From assembly GCF_002160135.1 (NCBI RefSeq), contig NZ_NFJZ01000007.1, positions 62,001 to 126,000 of the forward strand: 64,000 nt of DNA. The letters run 5' to 3'. The notes under the pieces are model-generated. The model worked only from the letters and a program-made list of their open reading frames with translations. It was not told the origin of the DNA and did not search any database. Every line of letters begins with the position of its first letter. Positions within the stretch are counted from its first letter, which is position 1. Positions 16,399 to 24,903 of this stretch are shown in pieces. This stretch comes from Lachnoclostridium sp. An196 (lineage in GTDB: Bacteria > Bacillota > Clostridia > Lachnospirales > Lachnospiraceae). The translations under genes and the position numbers were made by a program.

Positions 16399-17112
16399 AT
16401 GAGCTATTTATCCCTGGAACAGGAACTGAAAAACAATGCCTATCCCGGTCGGGGCATCGTCATCGGACGGACGCCGGACGGCGCCCATGCAGTCACCGCC
16501 TATTTTATCATGGGCCGCAGTCAGAACAGCCGCAACCGTATCTTTGCGGAAGAAGGAGACGGCATCCGTACGCAGGCATTCGACCCCTCCAAACTGGAAG
16601 ATCCCAGCCTGATTATCTACGCGCCGGTCCGCGTTCTTGGAAATGATACCATCGTGACCAACGGCGACCAGACCGACACGGTCTATGAGGGACTGAGCAG
16701 CCGCCTGACTTTCGAGCAGAGTCTGCGTTCCCGTGAATTTGAACCGGACGCTCCCAACTACACCCCCAGAATTTCCGGCCTCCTTCATGTGGCGGACGGA
16801 CAGTTTCATTACGCCATGTCTATTCTGAAAAGTAATCAGGGCGATCCCTCTTCCTGTCTGCGTTACACCTTTACTTATGAGAATCCGAAAGCAGGGGAAG
16901 GGCGTTTTATCCATACCTATATGCACGACGGCGATCCGCTGCCCAGTTTTGAAGGAGAACCCAAGATTGTAGATATTTCCGGCAGCATCGATGAATTTGC
17001 CGGGATGCTCTGGAACAGTTTAAATGAAGACAACAAAGTCTCCCTCTTCGTCCGCTATATCCGGATCTCGGACGGAACCTTTACGACCAGAATCATCAAT
17101 AAAAACCAGTAG
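16399..17112 (+). CDS. IMP cyclohydrolase (PurO-like, stand-alone)
   Basis: A 237-residue protein of the IMP_cyclohyd (PurO-like) family, which closes FAICAR to IMP in the last purine step. NNAYPGRGIVIGRTPDG near residue 12, AVTAYFIMGRSQNSRNRIF near 33 and the GDQTDTVYEG segment near 92 fit the family. It replaces the IMPCH half of bifunctional PurH. It sits behind the ZTP riboswitch with the ribosome site AAGGAGGAAG, and the formyltransferase gene follows after 12 bases. Confidence 0.9.
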   Translation: MSYLSLEQELKNNAYPGRGIVIGRTPDGAHAVTAYFIMGRSQNSRNRIFAEEGDGIRTQAFDPSKLEDPSLIIYAPVRVLGNDTIVTNGDQTDTVYEGLSSRLTFEQSLRSREFEPDAPNYTPRISGLLHVADGQFHYAMSILKSNQGDPSSCLRYTFTYENPKAGEGRFIHTYMHDGDPLPSFEGEPKIVDISGSIDEFAGMLWNSLNEDNKVSLFVRYIRISDGTFTTRIINKNQ

Positions 17113-17124
17113 GAGGAATGAATC

Positions 17125-18303
17125 ATGAACGAACTGCAGTTAAAATACGGTTGCAACCCCAATCAGAAACCTTCCCGGATCTTCATGGAAGACGGAAGCG
17201 ACCTTCCGGTGCAGGTACTCTGCGGCAAACCAGGCTATATCAATTTTCTCGACGCATTCAATGGCTGGCAGCTGGTCAGCGAACTGAAAAAGGCCACCGG
17301 TCTCCCCGCCGCTACTTCTTTCAAGCATGTGTCCCCGGCAGGCGCGGCAGTAGGCCTCCCGCTGACCGATACGCTGGCGAAGATCTACTGGGTGGCTGAT
17401 CTGGGCGAACTTTCCCCGCTGGCATGCGCTTACGCGAGAGCAAGAGGCGCGGACCGCATGTCCTCATTTGGAGATTTTATCGCTCTTTCCGATGTCTGCG
17501 ACGCAGATACCGCGAAGCTGATCAAGCGCGAAGTGTCCGACGGCGTCATTGCCCCCGGATATACAGACGAAGCGCTGGAGATCCTGAAACAGAAGAAAAA
17601 GGGAAATTACAATGTGATCCAGATCGATCCGGATTACGTACCGGCTCCTCTGGAGAGAAAACAGGTCTACGGCATCACTTTCGAGCAGGGCCGCAACGAG
17701 CTGGACATCAATGATGAATTTCTGTCCAATGTGGTGACCGCCAACAAAGAGATCCCCGCGAATGCCCTGATGGACATGAAGATCGCCCTCATTACGCTGA
17801 AATATACCCAGTCCAATTCTGTCTGCTACGTGAAAGACGGACAGGCCATCGGCATCGGCGCCGGACAGCAGTCCCGCGTGCACTGCACCCGTCTGGCCGG
17901 AAACAAAGCTGACAACTGGTTCCTGCGCCAGGCTCCCCAGGTGCTGAATCTGCCGTTTCTGGACACTCTGGGCCGCGCGGAACGCGACAACGCCATCGAC
18001 GTCTATATCGGAGAAGAGTACATGGATGTGCTGGCAGACGGCGCATGGGAAAATATCTTCAAAGAGAAGCCGGAAGTCTTCACCAGAGAGGCAAAACGCG
18101 CCTGGCTGGATCAGCTGCAGGATGTGACACTGGGTTCCGATGCGTTCTTCCCGTTCCCGGACAACATTGAACGCGCCCGCAAGAGCGGCGTAAAATATAT
18201 TGCGCAGCCGGGCGGATCCGTCCGTGACGACCAGGTCATCGCCTGCTGCGACAAATACGGCATGGCTATGGCGTTTACCGGAATCCGGCTGTTCCATCAT
18301 TGA
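17125..18303 (+). CDS. AICAR formyltransferase, single-domain PurH-like
   Basis: A 392-residue protein matching only the AICARFT half of PurH; the N-terminal MGS-like cyclohydrolase domain is absent. It formylates AICAR (ZMP) with 10-formyl-THF. Conserved segments are LRYGCNPNQ-like LKYGCNPNQKPSR at the start, SFKHVSPAGAA near residue 68 (catalytic Lys-His), GAGQQSRVHCTRLAG near 245 and DAFFPFPDNIERA near 337. It pairs with the upstream cyclohydrolase, and the shared riboswitch senses its substrate. Confidence 0.93.
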   Translation: MNELQLKYGCNPNQKPSRIFMEDGSDLPVQVLCGKPGYINFLDAFNGWQLVSELKKATGLPAATSFKHVSPAGAAVGLPLTDTLAKIYWVADLGELSPLACAYARARGADRMSSFGDFIALSDVCDADTAKLIKREVSDGVIAPGYTDEALEILKQKKKGNYNVIQIDPDYVPAPLERKQVYGITFEQGRNELDINDEFLSNVVTANKEIPANALMDMKIALITLKYTQSNSVCYVKDGQAIGIGAGQQSRVHCTRLAGNKADNWFLRQAPQVLNLPFLDTLGRAERDNAIDVYIGEEYMDVLADGAWENIFKEKPEVFTREAKRAWLDQLQDVTLGSDAFFPFPDNIERARKSGVKYIAQPGGSVRDDQVIACCDKYGMAMAFTGIRLFHH

Positions 18304-18335
18304 TTTTCGTCACTAGCTTTTAAACATCCGCATAT

Positions 18336-18383
18336 GGCAGGAGCCGCAAAACGAGATGCTTTGCGGCTCCTGCCTGTTTTGTA
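18336..18383 (+). terminator. Strong terminator of the purine pair
   Basis: GGCAGGAGCCGCAAA pairs perfectly with TTTGCGGCTCCTGCC over a 9-base loop, then TGTTTTGT. The convergent rubrerythrin gene ends 7 bases later. Confidence 0.9.
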
Positions 18384-18390
18384 TTCCATC

Positions 18391-18924
18391 TTAATAATTT
18401 TCTGCCTTCACCTCAAAATATGCCTGCGAATGGGCGCATACCGGACATACCTTCGGCGCTTCTTTCCCGATGTGGATATGTCCGCAGTTGCCGCATTTCC
18501 AGATGGTATCTCCGTCTTTGGAAAATACCAGGCCGTTCTCCACGTTTTCCAGCAGCTTCAGATATCTTTCTTCATGTTCCTTCTCGATGGCGGCCACTCC
18601 TTCAAACAGAGCCGCGATGCGGTCAAACCCTTCTTCTCTCGCTTCCTTCGCAAAAGTCGCGTACATGTCCGTCCACTCGTAATTCTCTCCCGCGGCGGCG
18701 TCTTTCAGGTTTTCTTCCGTAGTTCCGATGCCGTGGATCAGCTTGAACCACAGTTTGGCATGTTCTCTTTCGTTGGCGGCTGTCTCCTCAAACAGATCGG
18801 CGATCTGTTCGTATCCTTCTTTCCGCGCCTTGGAAGCGTAATAAGTATACTTGTTCCTGGCTTCGGATTCTCCCGCAAATGCCGCCATCAGGTTCGTCTC
18901 TGTCTTAGAGCCTTTCAGTTCCAT
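18391..18924 (-). CDS. rbr: Rubrerythrin
   Basis: A 177-residue peroxide-scavenging protein with a diiron four-helix bundle and a C-terminal rubredoxin. The iron ligands are in [24 protein letters not shown] and [13 protein letters not shown]. The rubredoxin part is CGNCG...CPVCAH. I start it at ATG 18924 because AAGGAG precedes it; an ATG seven codons upstream overlaps the previous stop and has no ribosome site. It reduces hydrogen peroxide in anaerobes. Directly downstream of a flavin oxidase gene. Confidence 0.93.
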   Translation of the reverse strand: MELKGSKTETNLMAAFAGESEARNKYTYYASKARKEGYEQIADLFEETAANEREHAKLWFKLIHGIGTTEENLKDAAAGENYEWTDMYATFAKEAREEGFDRIAALFEGVAAIEKEHEERYLKLLENVENGLVFSKDGDTIWKCGNCGHIHIGKEAPKVCPVCAHSQAYFEVKAENY

Positions 18925-18944
18925 ATTCGTCTGGTCTCCTTCCA

Positions 18945-19964
18945 TTATGGTCTTCGGATCATATCACCGGATATATCGTCCAGACGGCCGGCGCCGCACA
19001 TGGCCATGGTATCTCTCAATTCCTCTCCAAGTTTCTCGATGTAACACCGGACACCTTCTGCTCCTCCTCCGTACACTGCCGTGACAAACGGACGGCAGAC
19101 CAGCACTGCGTCCGCGCCCAGAGCCAATGCCTTAAAGACATCCACTCCGCTGCGGATACCTCCGTCCACCAGTATCTTCATCCTGCCCCCTGCCGCTTCC
19201 GCGATCTCCGCCAGTACTTCCGCCGTGGCAGGACACTGATCCAGCACCCGTCCGCCATGATTGGACACTACGATTGCCGAGGCCCCGGCTTCCAGCGCTT
19301 TCAGGGCTCCCTTTACCGTCATAATACCTTTGACGATAAACGGGACTCCTGCCATCTGTGCAATATCGGCAAGCTCCTCCACAGTCTTGCTGCCGGCCGG
19401 GGGCGTCATATTCTTCAGGAAAGGAAGCCCGGCGGCATCCACATCCATGGCCGCGGCAAACGCTCCGGAACTTTTCACCAGTTCCATCTTCTGCCGGATC
19501 GTATCCAGATTCCAGGGCTTGACTGTAGGTACTCCCAGGCCGCCTGCACGCCGGATTGCTTCTGCGGCCGCTTCCATCACTTTTCCATCCGTACCGTCTC
19601 CGGTGAAAGCCGCGATGCCTGCTTCGGCACAGGCTTCCACCAGGACATTATTATATGTAAAATCGTCATATTTATTACTGTAATGCAGATTTACCGCCCC
19701 CACCGGACCTGCGAACAAAGGATATCGGAATGTCCTGCCAAACAGTTCCAGGGATGTATCCGGCTCCTGATTTTCATGGAGCGTGTCCATATTCACACGG
19801 ATCTCCTGCCACTTCTGGTAATTGCGGACCGCCGTATCTCCCGTTCCCTTCGCTCCCGGACCGGGTATCTGATTTTTACACGCGATCCCGTTGCACACAG
19901 GACAGGCCTTGCAATATTCCCCCATACATGTTCTTGCTTCCTTCAATACTTCCTGATAATTCAT
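18945..19964 (-). CDS. FMN-dependent alpha-hydroxy-acid oxidizing protein
   Basis: A 339-residue TIM-barrel flavoprotein of the LldD/glycolate-oxidase family. [12 protein letters not shown] near residue 233 holds the catalytic His and substrate Arg; [24 protein letters not shown] binds the FMN phosphate. The N-terminus has an unusual cysteine cluster (Cys13, 18, 21, 24, 29) which I do not associate with classical lactate oxidase; it could bind a metal or cluster. Substrate is unknown. It is followed closely by rubrerythrin, which could clear peroxide if this enzyme uses oxygen. Confidence 0.85.
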   Translation of the reverse strand: MNYQEVLKEARTCMGEYCKACPVCNGIACKNQIPGPGAKGTGDTAVRNYQKWQEIRVNMDTLHENQEPDTSLELFGRTFRYPLFAGPVGAVNLHYSNKYDDFTYNNVLVEACAEAGIAAFTGDGTDGKVMEAAAEAIRRAGGLGVPTVKPWNLDTIRQKMELVKSSGAFAAAMDVDAAGLPFLKNMTPPAGSKTVEELADIAQMAGVPFIVKGIMTVKGALKALEAGASAIVVSNHGGRVLDQCPATAEVLAEIAEAAGGRMKILVDGGIRSGVDVFKALALGADAVLVCRPFVTAVYGGGAEGVRCYIEKLGEELRDTMAMCGAGRLDDISGDMIRRP

Positions 19965-20006
19965 TTTCCTTCCTCCCTCTCGATTGCCTCTGTATTATAT
20001 TGCCCG

Positions 20007-20771
20007 TCAGAAGAATCTGACGAGCATCATCGCTATTCCCAGCACTGCCAGGAAAGCTCCCACGATACGGTTCAAAGTCACCGCACTCGCCTTATTGGCA
20101 AATCCTGCCGCCCATCTGGCAAACAGGAAAGTAAACAGCACACAGAAAAAAAGCGCCGTGAGATCCGGTATCCCTCCGATCACCATATGGGAAACAGCTC
20201 CGGTAAACGCAGTAAAACTCATGATAAACACACTGGTTCCTACTGCGGTTTTCAGCTCATAATGCATGACGCTGGTCAGGATCAGAAGCATCATCATACC
20301 CCCGCCGGCGCCGGTAAAACCGCAGATAAACCCGATCACAGAACCGCAGATCACCGATTCTGCTATCTTTCTTCTCAGACTCTTTTCCCCCATAGCCTCC
20401 TTGGTAGTCATCACCGGAAGAATCAGGAATTTGACTCCCAGCAGAAATGTCATGATCACGGAAAAATCTCCCATAGTCTGATCCGGCAGAAGAGAAGCCA
20501 CATAACTTCCTATCATCGTGAAAGCCAGCACCGCCATCATCATCACCAGACCGTTTCTGATATCCAGGTTTTTATTTCTCCCATATACCCAGGCCGACGC
20601 TGCAGACGCCAGCACGTCAGATGCCAGAGCAATCGCCACTGCCTCATAGGCTTCAACCCCCAGGAATGTGATCAGCATGGGCGCAATCACCGCTGCCGCG
20701 GAGAGCCCCGCCAGTCCCGTGCCGACTCCGGCTCCCAGACCTGCCAGTAAATATACGATCAAAGCTTCCAT
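20007..20771 (-). CDS. TauE/SafE-family membrane exporter
   Basis: A 254-residue protein with about eight membrane helices in two repeats, typical of the TauE/SafE sulfite/organosulfonate exporter family (GLGAGVGTGLAGLSAAAVIAP at the start; ICGFTGAGGGMMMLLIL at the start of the second repeat). The substrate cannot be told. It lies 13 bases after the three-domain fusion gene and 42 bases before the FMN oxidase gene, all on the minus strand. Confidence 0.85.
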   Translation of the reverse strand: MEALIVYLLAGLGAGVGTGLAGLSAAAVIAPMLITFLGVEAYEAVAIALASDVLASAASAWVYGRNKNLDIRNGLVMMMAVLAFTMIGSYVASLLPDQTMGDFSVIMTFLLGVKFLILPVMTTKEAMGEKSLRRKIAESVICGSVIGFICGFTGAGGGMMMLLILTSVMHYELKTAVGTSVFIMSFTAFTGAVSHMVIGGIPDLTALFFCVLFTFLFARWAAGFANKASAVTLNRIVGAFLAVLGIAMMLVRFF

Positions 20772-20784
20772 ATTCTGTATACTC

Positions 20785-22614
20785 CTACTTGCAGACGTCG
20801 ATCCATCCTTCGGAGCCGGATGCCGTCTCCAGTTCTGAAAGTGTCAGTTCTACCGCGCTGTTGCTGCTTCCGCAGGCCGGATAAACGCTCTCAAATCGTC
20901 TCAGGGAGACATCCAGATATACTTTTACTCCTTCTTTCACGCCAAAAGGACATACGCCCCCGATCGCATGGCCCACCAGGATCTCTACCTCTTCCGGAGC
21001 CAGCATCTTCGCCTTTGTATGGAACTGGGCTTTATATTTACTGTTGTCGATGCGCGCGTCTCCGGCTGCAACGATCAGGACACAATCATCTCCCACTTTA
21101 AAAGAAAGGGTTTTTGCGATCCGCGCCGGTTCACAGCCCACTGCCTGAGCTGCCAGATCAACGGTGGCGCTGGATGTGTCAAAAACCAAAATACGATTTT
21201 CCAGGCCAAACTGTTTCAGATATTCTTTTGCTTTCTCGAATGCCATTTTCTTTTCCTCTTTTCCATATATCAATTCTTCCCAGGTATCCGTCAGACGGTC
21301 CAGGGTAAAGATCGCGTTCGCCGGACTGGTGGACGGCAGCTTCACTGCCGGGATCCCTGTCTCTTTCCGGCAGTATTTCTGGTACAGCTTATATGCCTTG
21401 TCGCCATTGGCAAAAATCTTCGCGACGCGGCTGTCGGACAGAATTCTGCCAAGATCTGCAGGTACCACATTTCGGATGCTGCTGTCGCTGGAACCGATGA
21501 TATCACAGCTCTGCACCACATCCCAGACAGCAATATGATGCTTCAGCAGCATCTCTTTCTTCTGCTCCACCGTATCCGGCACCGGTTCTCCTGTCAGTCT
21601 TGCCATCACTTTCCAGAAACGGTTCTGCGGATGTCCGTAATAGAAGTTCTGCTCTCTGGACTTTACCGATGGAAATGTCCCCAGAATCAGGATCTTAGAA
21701 TCCTGGTCGTACACCGGGTCAAACGTATGCTCCACATGCTGGTATCCGGAACGGTACCCTTCCGGGATCACATCTTCCGGATCCAGCTTCTGTTTGTTCG
21801 GCGATATAATCCCCACGGTCCCGTCTTTCGCGACCGACACAATATAAGAATTAATCTTCAGCTTATGCTCTTCATAAAGTCCCATGCTCTGATACAGATC
21901 CTTATACCGCTCCAGCAGCTCAAAACGCAGCTTCACGGCATCCACGGAGATAGACTCCGTGGACACCAGGCTTCCGCGCCTTTTCATATAATAATAAATG
22001 GGTTTCTGGATCGCGCGGAAACGATCCCCATAACGAATAAATCTCAGATTAAACAGGAAATCCTCGCACCAGTTCAGGGACGTGTCGCAGGCGAGGCCGT
22101 GTTCTTCCACCACACTTCTGCGGTACAGCTTATTCCACATGACTCCGTAGTAGTAATCCGACGGATCATCAGCCATCTCCAGCGCAAACTCTTCCCGCCC
22201 CATTACATGCGTCGTACGGATATGTTTTTTTTCCGCGTAGTGGGCGCCGTTGACCCGGTAAAAATCCGCGATCACCAGATCACAGTCGTCTTCTTCCGCA
22301 GCCTGTACCAGACTGCTGGTGGCATCCGGCGTCAGCCAGTCATCGCTGTCCATGAACTGAAGGTATTTTCCTTCTGCCAGCTGCATGCCCCGATTCCGGG
22401 TATCCGATACGCCTGTATTTTCCTTGTCGACAACCCGGATACGGCTGTCTTTCTTTTCATATTCCCGGCAGATCTCCAGGCTTCTGTCCTTGCTCCCATC
22501 ATTCAGAACCAGGACTTCCATATCGGCAAAATCCTGCGCCAGCACGCTGTCCAGACAGCGTCTCAGATAGCGGGCGGCATTATAAACAGGTATAATCAAT
22601 GTCACCAGTGGCAT
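20785..22614 (-). CDS. Three-domain fusion: family 2 glycosyltransferase + DNA-deoxyinosine glycosylase + YbaK-type deacylase
   Basis: A single 609-residue frame. Residues 1-270 are a GT-A glycosyltransferase (TLIIPVYN at 5-12, NDGS at 38-41, DSDDW at 89-93). Residues 290-450 are a uracil-DNA-glycosylase-fold protein of the deoxyinosine/mismatch type (ILGTFPSVKSREQNFYYGHP near 310, LPSTSPAN at 426-433). Residues 457-609 are a YbaK/EbsC-like aminoacyl-tRNA deacylase (KTLSFKVGDD, GGVCPFGVKEGVKVYLD). I start at ATG 22614 because the longer frame from 22680 would begin upstream of the -10 box. AGAGGA precedes Met457, so free deacylase may also be made. The parts have no obvious shared role. Confidence 0.85.
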   Translation of the reverse strand: MPLVTLIIPVYNAARYLRRCLDSVLAQDFADMEVLVLNDGSKDRSLEICREYEKKDSRIRVVDKENTGVSDTRNRGMQLAEGKYLQFMDSDDWLTPDATSSLVQAAEEDDCDLVIADFYRVNGAHYAEKKHIRTTHVMGREEFALEMADDPSDYYYGVMWNKLYRRSVVEEHGLACDTSLNWCEDFLFNLRFIRYGDRFRAIQKPIYYYMKRRGSLVSTESISVDAVKLRFELLERYKDLYQSMGLYEEHKLKINSYIVSVAKDGTVGIISPNKQKLDPEDVIPEGYRSGYQHVEHTFDPVYDQDSKILILGTFPSVKSREQNFYYGHPQNRFWKVMARLTGEPVPDTVEQKKEMLLKHHIAVWDVVQSCDIIGSSDSSIRNVVPADLGRILSDSRVAKIFANGDKAYKLYQKYCRKETGIPAVKLPSTSPANAIFTLDRLTDTWEELIYGKEEKKMAFEKAKEYLKQFGLENRILVFDTSSATVDLAAQAVGCEPARIAKTLSFKVGDDCVLIVAAGDARIDNSKYKAQFHTKAKMLAPEEVEILVGHAIGGVCPFGVKEGVKVYLDVSLRRFESVYPACGSSNSAVELTLSELETASGSEGWIDVCK

Positions 22615-22662
22615 CTTGTCAATCACTCCTACATCTGCTTTTCGGCAATGCCCAATGCTCAC

Positions 22663-22691
22663 ATTATAACACCTTTCCATATGATGGGCAA
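22663..22691 (-). promoter_or_regulatory. Promoter of the glycosyltransferase fusion gene
   Basis: On the minus strand TTGCCC (22691-22686), a 17-base spacer and TATAAT (22668-22663). It rules out the ATG at 22680 as the start. It overlaps the divergent mutarotase promoter. Confidence 0.7.
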
Positions 22692-22713
22692 ACGGATATT
22701 TTTCTGCTATAAT
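22685..22713 (+). promoter_or_regulatory. Promoter of the mutarotase gene
   Basis: TGGGCA (22685-22690), a 17-base spacer and a perfect TATAAT (22708-22713). Its -35 box covers the same bases as the -35 of the minus-strand promoter, so the two probably compete for polymerase. Confidence 0.6.
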
Positions 22714-22753
22714 AGGGACAAATCACAACCGTCCGAAGGAGGAGGAAATCTTT

Positions 22754-23557
22754 ATGAACATCACGATTCAAAACGACCGGGCATCGGCCGTCTGCCGGAC
22801 TCACGGCGCGGAACTTCTTTCCTGCAAAAATGCCGCAGGGAAAGAATATCTCTGGCAGAAAGACCCGGCCTACTGGCCCAAGACTTCTCCGGTACTGTTT
22901 CCCTATGTGGGCGCGGTCCCGGAAAACGTGACGATCCACGGGAAAGCCTGCGCGATTCCCCGGCATGGATTCGTCAAAGATATGGAATTCTCTGTCAGCG
23001 AGCAAGGCGCCGACTATGTCGTCCTGACCGTATCCCCGGATGATTTCACCAGATCTGTATATCCCTATGACTTCCGCTTCTCCGTCACCTTCCGGCTGAA
23101 CGGGCCGTCCCTGGAAGTCACTTATGGCGTTTCCAACCTGGGTTCTGAAAACATGCCGTTCCTGGTCGGCGGACATCCGGCATTTTTCTGTCCCATGGAG
23201 GAGGGTGAACACTTTACGGATTATATGCTCCGCTTTGAAGATGAAGACGTACCGGATCTGCATCTTAAGTATTCCATGTTTGACAACGATGCCATCCTCT
23301 ACGAAGGTTTAAAGCACCGGACCGTCCGCCTGATTCATCAGAAGACAGAAAAGGGTATCTCTTTTGATTTCCCGGGATTTGAAAGCGTGGCTTTCTGGAC
23401 TCCCATCCGCAAGGACGCTCCCTTCCTCTGCATCGAACCCTGGTGCGCAGGCACCATGGATCAGGTAGAAAATACAAATCTTCTGGAAAAGAAATATGTC
23501 CAGTTTCTGTCCGCCGGAGAGCACCGGGACTATGAATTTTCCTTCCGTCCATGTTAA
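22754..23557 (+). CDS. Aldose 1-epimerase (mutarotase) family protein
   Basis: A 267-residue protein of the galactose mutarotase-like fold, closest to the LacX-type subgroup. HGAELLSCKNAAGKEYLWQ near residue 17, FPYVGAVP near 50, PRHGFVKDMEF near 70 and VGGHPAFFCP near 138 contain the conserved histidines of the site. It probably interconverts sugar anomers and could support the gal genes, though it is not in that operon. AGGAGGAGG precedes the start. Confidence 0.9.
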   Translation: MNITIQNDRASAVCRTHGAELLSCKNAAGKEYLWQKDPAYWPKTSPVLFPYVGAVPENVTIHGKACAIPRHGFVKDMEFSVSEQGADYVVLTVSPDDFTRSVYPYDFRFSVTFRLNGPSLEVTYGVSNLGSENMPFLVGGHPAFFCPMEEGEHFTDYMLRFEDEDVPDLHLKYSMFDNDAILYEGLKHRTVRLIHQKTEKGISFDFPGFESVAFWTPIRKDAPFLCIEPWCAGTMDQVENTNLLEKKYVQFLSAGEHRDYEFSFRPC

Positions 23558-23597
23558 AAAACTGCGGGACCCTGTGATGGGGGTTCCGCAGTTTTCA
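23556..23597 (+). terminator. Terminator of the mutarotase gene
   Basis: AAACTGCGGGACCC pairs with GGGTTCCGCAGTTTT, giving a stem with T-run. It lies directly after the stop codon. Confidence 0.85.
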
Positions 23598-23670
23598 TTA
23601 TATTGCAGCTGCTCAGGACGGCACATACTCCTGTTATATGCCCGTTTTCCCGCCGTCCTGAACTGCCGCG

Positions 23671-24903
23671 TCAGATCGCGTGGATAAAGAGTCCGCTCCG
23701 CAGTTTCGGTTCAAACCAGGTGGATTTCGGCGGCATCAGAAGCCCCGCGTCGGACACCTGAAACAACTCCCGGATAGAGGTGGGATACATAAAGAATGCC
23801 GCGCCTCCGGTTCTGTCCGCCTCCTGCTCCAGCTCCTGGAGGCAGCGGGTTCCTCCCGCAAAATCAATCCGTTTATCAGTTCTGGGATCTCCTATCCCCA
23901 GCACCGGCTGTAAAAGCTCTCTCTGCAGATAAGACACATCCAGTTCTCCCACCGGATCATCCCGCATAAACTCCCTCTTCATATTGAGCTTATACCATTT
24001 CCCCTTCAGGTACATATGGATCTGACCTTTTCTGGGGGGCTTTTCTTCCTGAAGAAGCGGATTCCGATCGAATTTCTCATCCACCTTCTGCAGGAACCCC
24101 TCCTCAGAAAGGCCGTTCAGGTCTTTTACCAGTCGATTGTAATCCATGATCAGCAGCTCGTCGTCCGGGAAAAGCACGGACAGGAAATAGTTAAAATCTT
24201 CTTCTCCCGTATATTCCGGATCTGCTGTTCTGCGGCGAAGCCCTGCTTTTACGGCCGACGCCGCCCGGTGATGTCCGTCCGCGATATAGATACTGTCCAG
24301 TTTCCCGAATGCGTCTGTAAATCTGCGGATCCGTTCCTCCTCAGAGATCTTCCACCCGGCGTGCCGGATACCGTCCTCTGAGACAAAGGAAAAATCCGGC
24401 TCTTCACTCTTTACTTCTTCCGTAAGCCGGCGGATCTCCTCCTGTGCCCGGTAGGTCAGAAAGATCGGGCCGGTCTGGGCTCTGCATGCCTCCACATGGC
24501 GGATACGGTCCAGCTCCTTCTCTTCCCGGGTATTTTCATGCTTTTTGATTACCTGATTCTGGTAATCATCCACAGATGCACAAGCTACCAGCCCGGTCTG
24601 GCTTCTCCCGTCCATGGTCAGCTCATACAGATAATAAACCGGCATTTCCTCTTTTACGAAATACCCGTCTTCTACCATCTTCCAGAATCTTTTGCTGCCC
24701 GCTTCATAAACTTCCGGAGCATACATATCCTGTTCAGGAGGAAACATCGTCTCCGGACGGTCAATGTTCAGGAACGACAGTGGTTTGCCCAGCACTGCCT
24801 CCCTTGCGTCTTCACGGTGATATACATCGTAAGGGAGCGCCGCGATCTCCGGTTCCATTCCTTTTGCGGGATGGATACAGCAAAACGGCCTGATCACGGC
24901 CAT
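23671..24903 (-). CDS. DUF1015 family protein in the serine operon
   Basis: A 410-residue protein of the DUF1015 family, function not established. Typical segments are FCCIHPAKGMEPEIAALPYDV at the start, SFLNIDRPE near 42, IADGHHRAASA near 210 and the end LLMPPKSTWFEPKLRSGLF. The ADGHHR segment looks like an active-site loop. It follows serA with a one-base TAATG overlap and so is co-translated with serine synthesis genes. A role in serine or phosphoserine metabolism is inference from this position. Confidence 0.88.
   Translation of the reverse strand: MAVIRPFCCIHPAKGMEPEIAALPYDVYHREDAREAVLGKPLSFLNIDRPETMFPPEQDMYAPEVYEAGSKRFWKMVEDGYFVKEEMPVYYLYELTMDGRSQTGLVACASVDDYQNQVIKKHENTREEKELDRIRHVEACRAQTGPIFLTYRAQEEIRRLTEEVKSEEPDFSFVSEDGIRHAGWKISEEERIRRFTDAFGKLDSIYIADGHHRAASAVKAGLRRRTADPEYTGEEDFNYFLSVLFPDDELLIMDYNRLVKDLNGLSEEGFLQKVDEKFDRNPLLQEEKPPRKGQIHMYLKGKWYKLNMKREFMRDDPVGELDVSYLQRELLQPVLGIGDPRTDKRIDFAGGTRCLQELEQEADRTGGAAFFMYPTSIRELFQVSDAGLLMPPKSTWFEPKLRSGLFIHAI

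Noticed and set aside
22615-22680. 22-residue N-terminal extension of the glycosyltransferase fusion
   Set aside because: Its ATG at 22680 lies upstream of the -10 box of the only good promoter, so it would not be transcribed.
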